64,000 nt of DNA from Paenibacillus sp. V4I3 (GCF_030817215.1 NZ_JAUSZA010000001.1:6174501-6238500), one strand, 5' to 3'; numbered from the stretch's first letter, positions 40,623 through 49,627 are shown. The notes: generated by a model from the letters alone, not told the origin. Made by a program: numbers and translations.

Positions 40623-41666
40623 TTATTCAGCTATGAAGAAGCCCATCCAACCGAGCTCAGCAAATTCACTTTGATGGGCATGAAACATGTATCGTCCAGG
40701 TGCTGGGAATACAATTTCTAATATGCCTCGTTCTCCCTGACATTGCATAATAGTATCTGTAAAACTAGGACGCGCTTCAGGATCCGCACCGGTTGCATAA
40801 TAGTTAAAAAAGTTCGCATGAAGGTGAAAAGAATTAATGGGATCAAATTCAGTCAGATTGCTGAGATAAATACGTACGAGTTCCCCAACTTTCACCTTAA
40901 TTGGTTCTTGCTGATAGGCAAATGCGTACCCATTCACCGTGTAGACTTCATTTTCTCCATCTAGGTCAAGATCAAAGCCGTTCATAAGCATATTGAATTC
41001 TTTTGCAGCCGCTCTTGGCTTTTTCGGATCAATGATGAAGTTGCCATAAAGTCCTTTATGAATATGTCTGGCGAGAGGAGCAACATGACAATGGTAAACA
41101 TGCATACCAGCAGGCTTTGCTTCAAACTCATATGTAAAAGTACCACCTGCATGAATGGCTTCCAGTCCGTCCATGTTGGTAGGATGCATACCATGAAAAT
41201 GGATCGAATGCGGATGGCTCGTTGCATTGGTAAACTTCACTCGAAGCACATCCCCTTCTGTACAACGAATAGTGGGGCCTGGTATCGTGCCATTGAATGT
41301 CCAACCGGGAAACTTGATCCCTTTCGCGATCTCAACGTTAGTTTCATACGATGAAATTTCATATTCTCGTAACGTTCTTCCATTAGGAAGCATACTTACC
41401 TTTCCATAATCAAATGCTGTGAGTGCTTTCTGTGCTGCTTTAAAACCTTCAGTCACTTCTGTGCTCGGAACATAACCATGCTTCATACCATCATGCAATT
41501 GTTCTTTCATAGCAGAATGAACGCCATGCTTATCCGCGGCTAATGATGATTTGCCAAATAAGGATGATGGATTCAGTAAAGCACTGCCAATGACAGCAAA
41601 AGCCCCAGCGGTTCCCATTTTCAAAAGATTACGTCTTGATACCTTATCAACTGGTTTACGGAACAT
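40623..41666 (-). CDS. Tat-exported multicopper oxidase
   Basis: 347 residues. The N-terminus has a twin-arginine signal (SRRNLLKMG). Copper motifs appear in order: HSIHFHGMH, MHVYHCHVAPLARHIH, SFHLHANFF and MFHAHQSEFAELGWMG, matching type-1/2/3 copper ligands of two-domain cupredoxin oxidases. Members oxidise Cu(I), Fe(II), Mn(II) or phenolics; the pairing with ZIP suggests metal oxidation coupled to metal uptake or protection, which is inference. Near the copper operon it could draw on exported copper. AGGAGGGC precedes the ATG. Confidence 0.88.
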   Translation of the reverse strand: MFRKPVDKVSRRNLLKMGTAGAFAVIGSALLNPSSLFGKSSLAADKHGVHSAMKEQLHDGMKHGYVPSTEVTEGFKAAQKALTAFDYGKVSMLPNGRTLREYEISSYETNVEIAKGIKFPGWTFNGTIPGPTIRCTEGDVLRVKFTNATSHPHSIHFHGMHPTNMDGLEAIHAGGTFTYEFEAKPAGMHVYHCHVAPLARHIHKGLYGNFIIDPKKPRAAAKEFNMLMNGFDLDLDGENEVYTVNGYAFAYQQEPIKVKVGELVRIYLSNLTEFDPINSFHLHANFFNYYATGADPEARPSFTDTIMQCQGERGILEIVFPAPGRYMFHAHQSEFAELGWMGFFIAE

Positions 41667-41971
41667 CGTTATGCCCTCCTATTTTATATTGCTTGTTTGC
41701 AATTTTTTTGTACAAGGGAAACTTTTTGAGCAAATTTTTTTTGTTTCCAATGGGACAAAGAGTTTACCAAGGGAAAAACCATTTGACTTCACTATAAGCC
41801 CATATACATTTTTTGTAAACCTATTTTTTCCTTTAAAAATACCGTTATTTCTATTCTTCACAAAAGAATGCTTTAGCACATAAAAAACTACTTCTGAAAG
41901 GTTTTACTCAGAAAAAGTTAGCGTATCTTAAGGTAACGTAAAATTAGCCGGCGTTTCTAGTCGATCAGCAC
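41667..41971. other. AT-rich upstream region of the multicopper oxidase gene
   Basis: About 300 bp with no supported gene. It carries the ribosome binding site of the oxidase gene and is very T-rich on the plus strand. No clear regulator box is recognised. Confidence 0.4.
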
Positions 41972-42003
41972 AAAAATAAGCCACTCTTGGAAGAGTGACT
42001 TTA
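41972..42003 (-). terminator. Terminator of the NHL-repeat gene
   Basis: Minus strand GTCACTCTT/AAGAGTGGC hairpin followed by TTATTTTT, 40 bp beyond the stop. Confidence 0.7.
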
Positions 42004-42043
42004 AACCGTGCATGTTAAGTAACACGATGATGATTACAATCAA

Positions 42044-42982
42044 TTACCTGCGAGCGAGCTTGGTCAAGCGTCCATCCGAAATCCACTCGGCCACATACAC
42101 ATCTCCACGCGAATCGACACAGATGCCATGCGGAGAACTGAATTTGTTTGCGCGATAGTAAGCTTTATCTAGATTAGGCCATCCCTCCTGAGATTTAGCT
42201 TGACGATCCTCACCCAAATGCGTAACTAATCTATCATGTTTATCGAATACCGTTACACGGCTGTATAAGTCCGGAAAATACATTTCATCCTTGTAGAAAT
42301 AGAAGCTGCAAGGCATATCCATGTCATGGTCAAAAGTGCGTTTGAATTGCCCATCGAGTGTAAACACTTGGATCCTATGATTGCCTCGATCCGCAACATA
42401 TAGTTCCGGTTCTCCGCGTCGCAAATCAACGGAAATACCATGTGGACAAGCGAATTGCCCAATTTCGGAGCCTTTTCCTCCCCATGAGCGAATATAGTCA
42501 CCAAGTGCATTATATTGATGCACCCAGCTTTGACCATAACCATCTGAAATATAAATATCGCCATTTGGCCCCACAGCCACATCCGTTGGCACAAATTTGC
42601 GTTCAGCATCATAAATCTCAGGCAGATCTGGCGTGCCGATCGTTAACAAATGTTCGCCGGTTAATGTTGTTTTAACCATAATCCCTTTGGCCGTGTCAGT
42701 CACATAAAGGAATTCGCCACCTGCTTCCTTGTGCAGATAAAAGCCGTGCGCACCTCCTTCGAATTCTTCGCCCCATGCATTCAAATATTTCCCATTGCGG
42801 TCAAATACCACAACGGAAGGCGTTCCGGTATGGAACAAATAAAAACGATCCGCTTCATCAACTTCAATTCCGTGTGTGTAACCTAGTGTGACATTCTCGG
42901 GCACTTTGGCCCAATTGGGAATAACTTCATAGTTATGTGATGTATTACCTGCTTGAAGGGCACTCAGAGATAGCGCTTCCAA
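42044..42982 (-). CDS. NHL-repeat beta-propeller protein
   Basis: About 312 residues from a TTG at 42982, ten nt after AAAAAGGA; a GTG at 42991 is too close to that site. It contains successive NHL-type blades: TLGYTHGIEVDEADRFYLFH, PTDVAVGPNGDIYISDGYGQ, FACPHGISVDLRRGEPELYV, ADRGNHRIQVF, and SSPHGICVDSRGDVYVAEW. There is no signal peptide. It resembles proteins annotated as peptidyl-alpha-hydroxyglycine lyase-like or 6-bladed propellers of unknown substrate. It is divergent from the esterase gene. Confidence 0.82.
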   Translation of the reverse strand: MEALSLSALQAGNTSHNYEVIPNWAKVPENVTLGYTHGIEVDEADRFYLFHTGTPSVVVFDRNGKYLNAWGEEFEGGAHGFYLHKEAGGEFLYVTDTAKGIMVKTTLTGEHLLTIGTPDLPEIYDAERKFVPTDVAVGPNGDIYISDGYGQSWVHQYNALGDYIRSWGGKGSEIGQFACPHGISVDLRRGEPELYVADRGNHRIQVFTLDGQFKRTFDHDMDMPCSFYFYKDEMYFPDLYSRVTVFDKHDRLVTHLGEDRQAKSQEGWPNLDKAYYRANKFSSPHGICVDSRGDVYVAEWISDGRLTKLARR

Positions 42983-43276
42983 TTTATACACATCCTTTTT
43001 CTACTTATTTCCTTTCATAATAACACTTAATTATTGCTGTATACTAGTTCAATGTTGAAAGCCAGAGGAGAACAGTAAGATCTTGCTCAAAGTGAAAAAT
43101 AACATAAGAATCTTTCAAAGGTGGATACAACCATGTCAATCTGGGCAACCTATTGAGTGCCTTTTCGATGGAAGAGAGATTCAAACTTAGGTTCAACGTT
43201 TACATAGTAGTATGCATTTGAAACAACAATCAATGATGTTAATCCATACATGAACACTTCAAAGGAGGAACTATCC

Positions 43277-44221
43277 ATGCCAAACAAAATTCATCTTGAA
43301 GCCGCAGCGCAGAAATTCGCAGAAGATACTGCAAAACCCCCATTTCTCTTCGATCTAGGTCCTGTAAATGGGCGCGAGACTGTTGACAAGGTGCAATCTG
43401 AGCCTGTCCATAAAGAAGCTGTCGACATACAAGATCTTACTATCGCAGGTGGCCCGAGCGGTGAAGTATCCGTGAGAATTCTGCGACCAAAGAAATCACC
43501 GCCGACACTCCCTGTTATCCTGTATATCCACGGTGCTGGATGGGTTTTCGGAAATGCACATACGCATGATCGCTTGGTCCGCGAGCTTGCAGTTGGTGCT
43601 CAGGCAGCCGTCGTATTCCCCAACTATAGCCTTTCGCCTGAGGCCAAGTATCCAACAGCACTGGAGGAGATCTACGTTGTCCTTCAATGGATAGCCAACC
43701 ATGCAAAAGAGTACGGCTTCGATGCGGAGCGTCTCACTATTGCAGGTGATAGCGTTGGCGGCAATATGGCCGCAGCCATTACGTTGGTCGCCAAGGAACG
43801 CAAGGGCCCGACCATCCACAAGCAGCTGCTGTTCTACCCTGTAACCGATGCATCCTTCGATACGGATTCTTATGAGCAGTTCGCAACGGGATACTTCCTA
43901 CGTCGTGATGCGATGCAGTGGTTCTGGGATCAATACACGTCCGATCCCCGCGAACGAGCGGAGGTGACGGCATCTCCGCTGCGAGCTACGCTCGAGCAGC
44001 TCAGCTGTCTTCCGCCCGCGCTGATCATCACGGGCGAGGCCGACGTGCTGCGCGATGAAGGCGAAGCCTACGCGAACAAGCTTCGCGAAGCCCGCGTGCC
44101 CGTCACGTCCGTGCGCTTCCAAGGCATCATCCACGACTTCGTGATGCTGAATGCCTTGGCCGACACGGCTGCCGCGCGCGGTGCCATGATGCTCGCCAAA
44201 GCTTGGCTGCGAGAATCATAA
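43277..44221 (+). CDS. Alpha/beta hydrolase, hormone-sensitive-lipase-type esterase
   Basis: 314 residues from the ATG at 43277 (AAAGGAGG seven nt upstream). The oxyanion motif is HGAGWVFG, the nucleophile is S159 in GDSVGG, and the acid and base lie in GEADVLRDE and GIIHDF, as in HSL-family carboxylesterases. No signal peptide is present, so it is cytoplasmic. The 3' third has higher GC than the rest. It probably hydrolyses short acyl esters; the natural substrate is unknown. Confidence 0.9.
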   Translation: MPNKIHLEAAAQKFAEDTAKPPFLFDLGPVNGRETVDKVQSEPVHKEAVDIQDLTIAGGPSGEVSVRILRPKKSPPTLPVILYIHGAGWVFGNAHTHDRLVRELAVGAQAAVVFPNYSLSPEAKYPTALEEIYVVLQWIANHAKEYGFDAERLTIAGDSVGGNMAAAITLVAKERKGPTIHKQLLFYPVTDASFDTDSYEQFATGYFLRRDAMQWFWDQYTSDPRERAEVTASPLRATLEQLSCLPPALIITGEADVLRDEGEAYANKLREARVPVTSVRFQGIIHDFVMLNALADTAAARGAMMLAKAWLRES

Positions 44222-44402
44222 CAGTTGCCTGCGGTGCAAGCAGGCCAACACGAATAAATAGAGACACAATCCACTAATGGATGTGTCTCTGCTTTTTTTC
44301 ATAGATGAGCATCGTTCTGCATAGCTCCTCGAAACCGCATTTCCCCACATATTTTGCGTAGAAGCAATGATTTACTACCCCTACATGGGTTGACGAAAAG
44401 CA

Positions 44403-44587
44403 ATGTTGTATTCTATACAACAATAGGCTAGCTAATTCACGACATCCCTGCGATTGTTGTAAAAAATACAACATTTTCTCGCAAAAGCAGCTCCAAAGTA
44501 TGAAATAAGGTGAAATTGTTGCACAAAATACAACATTGATAACTTTTTGAGAAGAAATCATCGACATTGTTGTACAGTGTACAACTT
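44403..44587. repeat. Array of four TGTTGTA/TACAACA palindromic elements
   Basis: Each element is about 19-21 bp with arms TGTTGTA and TACAACA: centres at 44413, 44464, 44526 and 44577. Centre spacing is 51, 62 and 51 bp. Element 3 has TGTTGCA and element 4 ends in TACAACT. Spacer sequences differ. The elements lie in the 467-bp gap between convergent esterase and chemotaxis genes, outside any coding frame. Confidence 0.8.
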
Positions 44588-44688
44588 TTGCTCCTAATCG
44601 CTGCGAAAAACAGACGCAAAGGCTCCCTTATTGCCTCTCTCCTCTAAACAGAAACCTAAAAACCAGAAATACAAACACTATGAATCAT

Positions 44689-46158
44689 TTAATGCCGGAC
44701 CTGCTCCATCCATTCCGTAGCTACATCAACCGCTTGTTTAAAGCACTCTCGCCCGCGGCTAATCAGCGCTTGCTTCGCTTTATCATATTCTCCTTCCAGC
44801 ATCCATGCTGCATTTTGATCCTTGATCACGCCAAAAGCATCCCATGCAGAGCGCAACGAGGAGAAGTATTTTCGATCACTCGCCTCTTTCAACTTACTTT
44901 CCAGCTCTTTCATACATGTTTGTAAAAGTACCTCTTGTGCCACTTTTTTCTGGTACCAATCGTTTATTTTTTCTGAATCCCTGGCTTCAATCAACGAAAC
45001 CATGATCGCTCGCATGCCTGTCGCACATTCCATCCACATATCCAAATCTTTCTGCAAGGCATGAGAGTGCTGGATTGAAGGCAATTTAAATTGCGAAACT
45101 ACCGAGCGTAAGGAAAGACTGCTCCTTGTTGCTTCTTGAATACTTTCATTCATCCCCAAGATATTCTGAAGCTGAACATCAGCAGCAGCCAAAACTTCTT
45201 CGCTCCCAGCAGCTACTTGTTGAATCATTGCTGACGTTTGATTAATCGAGTTTGCTATAGACAATGTATTGCTGGTAACACCTTCTAAGCGACCATCTAC
45301 TCCCTGCATATCACCTAAAAGTTGACCAAGAAACGTCTCCATCATTTCATACTTACTAACCGCTCCTTGCAAAGTGTGCGCTCCTGTACCAACCGTGTCC
45401 TGCATCTGGTGAATCGAACCCCGCAATCCATCTGCACTAGAAGTAACCGTTTGGATAAGTTCCTGTATGTTAACCGTTTCCTGCTTCGTCTGAATGGCCA
45501 TTTTCGAAATCTCTTGAGCAACGACCGCAAATCCCTTTCCCTGCTCTCCCGCACGTGCCGCTTCGATATTCGCATTCAAAGCTAACAATTGGGTTTGCTG
45601 AGAGATATGTTCGATTAAAGTGGTCATATCTGCGATTTTCTCAATAGCTTTATTCAATTCATCCATTTTTACATAGATTTGCGTACTATCCTTGGAGATT
45701 AGCTGCATTTGTTCCATCGCAACACTCATTTCCACTCTGCCGGAGCTCACTTCTCCCAAAAATTGAGTCGATGATTGGACGATCGCACTGTTGCTATCTT
45801 TAACTCCCTCAAGAAAGGTATGTATAGGATGGATTTGGTCTGATATGAACTGGGCATGTTCGGAGGCATCCTGCATACCTTCAGCCATTTCACGCATCGT
45901 AGCCGTTATTTCTTCTACCTGTACAGTAATCAGAGTTGACCTCGCGCTCGTATCCTCCATCTTATGATAGAGCTCACTCGACGATTTATCGACGATTCGG
46001 ATGAGAGATTTCAAACTGCGAATTGTTTTTTTCAACGTACTGATTAATGATCTCTCACCAACAACAGGGGCACAGCTCATACTAAAATCACCTGTAGCCA
46101 TTTTTAATAAATCTCCATGAACCTTTTCATACGATGATGAATGAAATAGTTTGAACAA
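44689..46158 (-). CDS. Cytoplasmic methyl-accepting chemotaxis protein
   Basis: 489 residues from a TTG at 46158, seven nt after AGGAGG. There is no membrane segment. The MCP signalling hairpin is at about 175-240, with TTLIEHISQQTQLLALNANI and EAARAGEQGKGFAVVAQEIS. Coiled coil flanks it on both sides. After about residue 355 comes a helical C-terminal domain (MWMECATGMRAIMVSLIEAR, WMLEGEYDKAKQALISRGRE) that could be the sensor module placed after the signalling part. This order is unusual. It is preceded by a strong promoter and a leader with a terminator-like hairpin. Confidence 0.88.
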   Translation of the reverse strand: MFKLFHSSSYEKVHGDLLKMATGDFSMSCAPVVGERSLISTLKKTIRSLKSLIRIVDKSSSELYHKMEDTSARSTLITVQVEEITATMREMAEGMQDASEHAQFISDQIHPIHTFLEGVKDSNSAIVQSSTQFLGEVSSGRVEMSVAMEQMQLISKDSTQIYVKMDELNKAIEKIADMTTLIEHISQQTQLLALNANIEAARAGEQGKGFAVVAQEISKMAIQTKQETVNIQELIQTVTSSADGLRGSIHQMQDTVGTGAHTLQGAVSKYEMMETFLGQLLGDMQGVDGRLEGVTSNTLSIANSINQTSAMIQQVAAGSEEVLAAADVQLQNILGMNESIQEATRSSLSLRSVVSQFKLPSIQHSHALQKDLDMWMECATGMRAIMVSLIEARDSEKINDWYQKKVAQEVLLQTCMKELESKLKEASDRKYFSSLRSAWDAFGVIKDQNAAWMLEGEYDKAKQALISRGRECFKQAVDVATEWMEQVRH

Positions 46159-46181
46159 AGTGATTCCTCCTTTTTACACAT

Positions 46182-46223
46182 AAAAAAGCCCACCCCATTA
46201 CAGAAACTGTAACGGATAGGCTT
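46182..46223 (-). terminator. Strong hairpin with T-run in the chemotaxis-gene leader (attenuator or upstream-gene terminator)
   Basis: On the minus strand a 17-bp stem with one bulge (AAGCC...GGGCTT outer, GTTACAG/CTGTAAT inner, loop TTT) is followed by six T residues. It lies between the promoter at 46294-46322 and the chemotaxis gene, so transcripts from that promoter must read through it. It may also end the heparinase transcript. Confidence 0.75.
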
Positions 46224-46293
46224 CGTTGCCGACTAGAACAGATAAGAAAACAATGTTAGATTCTCTACGTGATCACGTCTTTGTGATGGTTCG

Positions 46294-46322
46294 ATTATAT
46301 AAAAATTGTTGTTCTATGTCAA
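46294..46322 (-). promoter_or_regulatory. Strong sigma-A promoter upstream of the chemotaxis gene
   Basis: TTGACA (46317-46322), 17-bp spacer, TATAAT (46294-46299), all consensus. The predicted start near 46287 leaves a leader of about 130 nt with a hairpin (ATCAC/GTGAT) and the terminator-like stem. Confidence 0.85.
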
Positions 46323-46361
46323 TATATGTAACATTACCATTACATCCATTGAAATTCCTTA

Positions 46362-48185
46362 TTAAAATACAGGCTCTAGAGTCACAGATATGACCTGCTG
46401 TCTGGCCGTATCCACACTCTTCAGATCAATCAGATACACTGTCTCGGAATTCCCAGAATGGTCCAAGTGTTCAGCTGTCTGGATCGTAGCATCCAACAAC
46501 CGAGCTTCATACACAAGACGAAGCTTCTGACCTTCACTCGCGCTTAAAATGATTTCCCCCTCCTTACCAACTTCTGGCGGATAAAGAGAGATGAAACGCT
46601 CAGTAATCGATGTAGGAAATTCCGTGAATTCATAACTATCAGTTATCGTTAATTTGCCCTGCTGCTTATCCAAATCGAACAATCGCTCCAATTTGTGCAG
46701 ATGCGGTACGTCATAAGCTTGCTGCAGATCCAACAGGAACCGATCTCTTCCATCTTGAATACCCACTTCCACTACCTGCGAACGATACTGCTCTCCCTCG
46801 CTTTGAAAACAGCCATTGATGATAGGAACGCTATGCCCAGATGAGCTGTTGCAAAGAATCGAATAGCGCTCGTCGCCAAAATATTGTCTTGTATATAAAC
46901 CAGCACCAAGATCCTCCAACCACCTGACGCCGTCCACTACCCAGACGAAATGTCCGATATCATTATGATTATGCGGCTCCGCATTATGTCCGCCTTTAGC
47001 TGCAAAGCTGATGAGTTTACCGCCTACCTGACACCGGCTCACCATCCATTCGGCTTCTTGAAGGAACTCTGAATGAAGCGGCAGCCCTTCCCTTTTTTCC
47101 AGCAGCGCATAGTCCGTCCAAGCCAAATCACGTAGTGCCGTTGCGAAGCGGCCGCAGTGATCAATTGAATTCGAGCGATACGTCAGCGACGGGATGCGGA
47201 GTTGTTCAATCCTTTGACATAGACGGCTGAATAAGCCAGTCTGAATGCCGCTCGTACGCGAGCAATCGGAGAAATTCGCCACATGATTCTCCTGTAGAAA
47301 GCAGAATTGCGGGAACTCCGCAATGCGCTGGGCTTTCTTTTCATCCAGAAGCAGATCGACCTGTCCACCTGTACGCTGCTTCAGCAGCTCTGCAAAATAT
47401 ACGTAATAACCGAAACCATAGTACCAGTAACCGAGACCTTCGAGACACGCCCCCTCTTCGGTGAACCCTTCAAGGAAGCACTCCATCGCTTCAAAAACGC
47501 GATTTAAGACAGGCATCAGGATTCTCGAATCCTGAATCATATAAATAGCAGCCATTCCGATGCTTCCTGCGCATACAGCCGACCAGTTGTTCGTTGCTGT
47601 CTCCCACCCAAACACTTGCTTGAGCTGCATATACGGATTCAGAACTCTTTGCATAACCTCGTGGCGTGCGCGTTTAACAATGAGTGGATCTAGTCGATCC
47701 TTGAACAGATGACAAATCTCGCTCAATGCATGGCCCGTCTCGGAAGCGAACAAATCTACATGCCTTGGCGCCTCATCTTCTGCTTTGGGATCTTGAACAT
47801 CCAGGTGCGCAGGCAAGCACCATGTATATTCATCGCATATGGCCCAGATGATGTCCTCGAGTGCAGGAATGAATGCAGCATCATCTTCCGTTAAAGCAGC
47901 GATTGCAAAAGCAGCAAGCCGGCGACGGCGATCAAAATACAGCTTCTCGAACTCTTTTCTTGAACCATTTACTTGAAATAATCGAAATGCGCTGAAGGGC
48001 AGCGCCTCTATGGGCTGTGTGAGAAATTGGTCAGCCAACTGCCGGATTTCTATCCGGTGGGCAGCCAGCAGCGGATTGTCCATACCTGAGCGAATATCCA
48101 CGGATCGAGTTCTGACTTCTTCAAAAAGGGAAGCATGTTCCGCCTCCGCTGCTTGCAGCGCTTCCAACAATAATCGACTATTCAA
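46362..48185 (-). CDS. Heparinase II/III-family polysaccharide lyase
   Basis: 607 residues from a TTG at 48185 with GAGGTG upstream. Residues 1-370 are an (alpha/alpha) toroid (MQRVLNPYMQLKQVFGWETA, NNWSAVCAGSIGMAAIY). The C-terminal half is the beta-sandwich of the heparinase II/III-like family, with the catalytic segment GGHNAEPHNHNDIGHF and LEDLGAGLYTRQYF. Members cleave uronic-acid-containing glycans such as heparin or alginate oligosaccharides. There is no signal peptide, so it probably acts on imported oligomers. Target sugar unknown. Confidence 0.85.
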   Translation of the reverse strand: MNSRLLLEALQAAEAEHASLFEEVRTRSVDIRSGMDNPLLAAHRIEIRQLADQFLTQPIEALPFSAFRLFQVNGSRKEFEKLYFDRRRRLAAFAIAALTEDDAAFIPALEDIIWAICDEYTWCLPAHLDVQDPKAEDEAPRHVDLFASETGHALSEICHLFKDRLDPLIVKRARHEVMQRVLNPYMQLKQVFGWETATNNWSAVCAGSIGMAAIYMIQDSRILMPVLNRVFEAMECFLEGFTEEGACLEGLGYWYYGFGYYVYFAELLKQRTGGQVDLLLDEKKAQRIAEFPQFCFLQENHVANFSDCSRTSGIQTGLFSRLCQRIEQLRIPSLTYRSNSIDHCGRFATALRDLAWTDYALLEKREGLPLHSEFLQEAEWMVSRCQVGGKLISFAAKGGHNAEPHNHNDIGHFVWVVDGVRWLEDLGAGLYTRQYFGDERYSILCNSSSGHSVPIINGCFQSEGEQYRSQVVEVGIQDGRDRFLLDLQQAYDVPHLHKLERLFDLDKQQGKLTITDSYEFTEFPTSITERFISLYPPEVGKEGEIILSASEGQKLRLVYEARLLDATIQTAEHLDHSGNSETVYLIDLKSVDTARQQVISVTLEPVF

Positions 48186-48260
48186 GTGAACACCTCTTTT
48201 GGGTTAGTTATCTTTAAACCCACTATAATGAATAAGGTGTTAATCGTCTAGTTCATGAAT

Positions 48261-48717
48261 TTACTTTTTCGAGTAAAATATTAACCTTTTTCGGGCCTCA
48301 TTGGATGAAAAGATCGGCTCTCCATGTTTCGCAGCCAACTCCGTGGATCGTGTACTTGATGCGCTGCCATGCCATACTGGGATTGGCTTCTGGAAAGGTC
48401 TTGGTTCGGTAGTGACATTATGAAGTGCTGGACGGTACCGCCCTTCCCAAGTGACATTTTCCTCATGCCATAAGCGCTTCAGGAGTTCATATCGTTCAGC
48501 AAGAGATTCCCATTGTTTTTCCTCGGTTATTCCAAATAGCGGGTAGTGGCGAGAATCATTCCCTTTACCAATGATCATTCCAAACGCCCGCCAGAAAGAT
48601 GATCAAGTGTGGCATAGTCTTCGGCCACACGAACAGGATCTAACACACTTAGTACCGTTACCGTGGTTAATAAACGTATACGTGAGGTTCGAGCAGCAAT
48701 GGCTATATTAATGGATT
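48261..48717 (-). pseudogene. LLM-class flavin-dependent oxidoreductase, fragment with frameshift
   Basis: An upstream frame gives IAIAARTSRIRLLTTVTVLS and DPVRVAEDYATLDHLSGGRLE, then stops; the next frame restarts at MIIGKGNDSRHYPLFGITEE and continues to PRPFQKPIPVWHGSAS. Both halves belong to a bacterial luciferase-like monooxygenase of about 340 residues. One base is lost at the GGRLE/MIIGKG junction, and both ends of the gene are missing. Confidence 0.8.
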
Positions 48718-48946
48718 TATTACTTGGATAAATTTTAACATCTCATGGATTCAGCGTCTAATAGGTTCTTTCTATCCAACCTTTCAATCATTCTATATGG
48801 AGTCGATCTATTACATTTAGAAAATTTGCAATTTCTAACAATTTCGTATATATTTTTATATTGCTGACTTAAAAAAATATTATATATTTCGGATGATTTT
48901 ACAAAATTAGTCTTATCCGAATAATGAAATGAAGAGGTGCACGATA

Positions 48947-49492
48947 ATGACATTGAAAAAAACAGCAGCAGGAATTATTTTACTAACCGTTATGGTGACA
49001 GGAGCAGCTTGCTCTTCCGATCAACCGAAATCATCGCCAAGCCCCGCAGCTACAACAAACACGACGGCTGCTCCGCAAGCAACTGCCGAAAGCCAAGATG
49101 CCGTTAATATGAAAGGCTATATAGCTGCTAGAATCGCTCAGGAAAAAGTGGACTTCCTCTTTGCGGAAGCCAAATCCAGCGATGGCGCGTTTATACTCAA
49201 CCCTAAAGCTGCAGACGGCAAAGAAAAAGCCGTGAAATTTCTTTCCAGCTACTTCGATACAGCAATGGTAGATAAACTAACTGCGCATTACCTAACCGAT
49301 CAAAAAGCGGATAATGCTATCGTAACCAACAAAAAATCTTTCTTCACTTCGAACATTCTTGCAACGAAAAAAGAAGATATTACGTTTGACGCGTCGAATT
49401 CGAAAGATCAAGTTAAGTTCACTACCAAAGACGGTGTAACGTATACGACGAAAAAAGTGAACGACAAATTCGTTGTCGCTGCGGTTCAATAA
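48947..49492 (+). CDS. Small lipoprotein of unknown function
   Basis: 181 residues from the ATG at 48947 (GAGGTG seven nt upstream). The lipobox is TGAAC. A Ser/Pro/Thr/Ala-rich linker follows. The C-terminal region (KGYIAARIAQEKVDFLFAEA, FLSSYFDTAMVDKLTAHYLT, DITFDASNSKDQVKFTTKDG) resembles small, cell-surface helical/beta domains seen in hypothetical Paenibacillus lipoproteins. No specific family is recognised. A strong terminator follows. Confidence 0.75.
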   Translation: MTLKKTAAGIILLTVMVTGAACSSDQPKSSPSPAATTNTTAAPQATAESQDAVNMKGYIAARIAQEKVDFLFAEAKSSDGAFILNPKAADGKEKAVKFLSSYFDTAMVDKLTAHYLTDQKADNAIVTNKKSFFTSNILATKKEDITFDASNSKDQVKFTTKDGVTYTTKKVNDKFVVAAVQ

Positions 49493-49535
49493 GTAATAAC
49501 ACATCTGATCCAGGCTCATGATTTGGTGAGTGTCA

Positions 49536-49580
49536 AAAAGTACCGTCAGGGAAGTTTCGATCCCTGACGGTACTTTTTTT
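49536..49580. terminator. Strong terminator after the lipoprotein gene
   Basis: AAGTACCGTCAGGGA pairs with TCCCTGACGGTACTT around an eight-base loop, with T and A runs on both sides, so it can serve both strands. Confidence 0.92.
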
Positions 49581-49627
49581 GTTCCACGCTATACTGCAAT
49601 AACTAACAGACTTCACACATTCGCACC

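Noticed and set aside
43950..44200. Higher-GC 3' end of the esterase gene as foreign DNA
   Set aside because: The reading frame and alpha/beta-hydrolase motifs continue without a break, so it is more likely codon composition than an insertion.
44403..44587. CRISPR array
   Set aside because: Repeats are only about 20 bp, imperfect and palindromic, spacers are unequal (about 30-42 bp) and no cas genes occur in the window.
46362..48185. Membership of the heparinase-like gene in the chemotaxis unit
   Set aside because: A consensus promoter lies between its stop and the chemotaxis gene, followed by a terminator-like hairpin, so separate transcription is more likely.
48735..48953. 72-residue minus-strand gene
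   Set aside because: Its start overlaps the ribosome binding site of the divergent lipoprotein gene, the DNA is very AT-rich, and no family or ribosome binding site was recognised.
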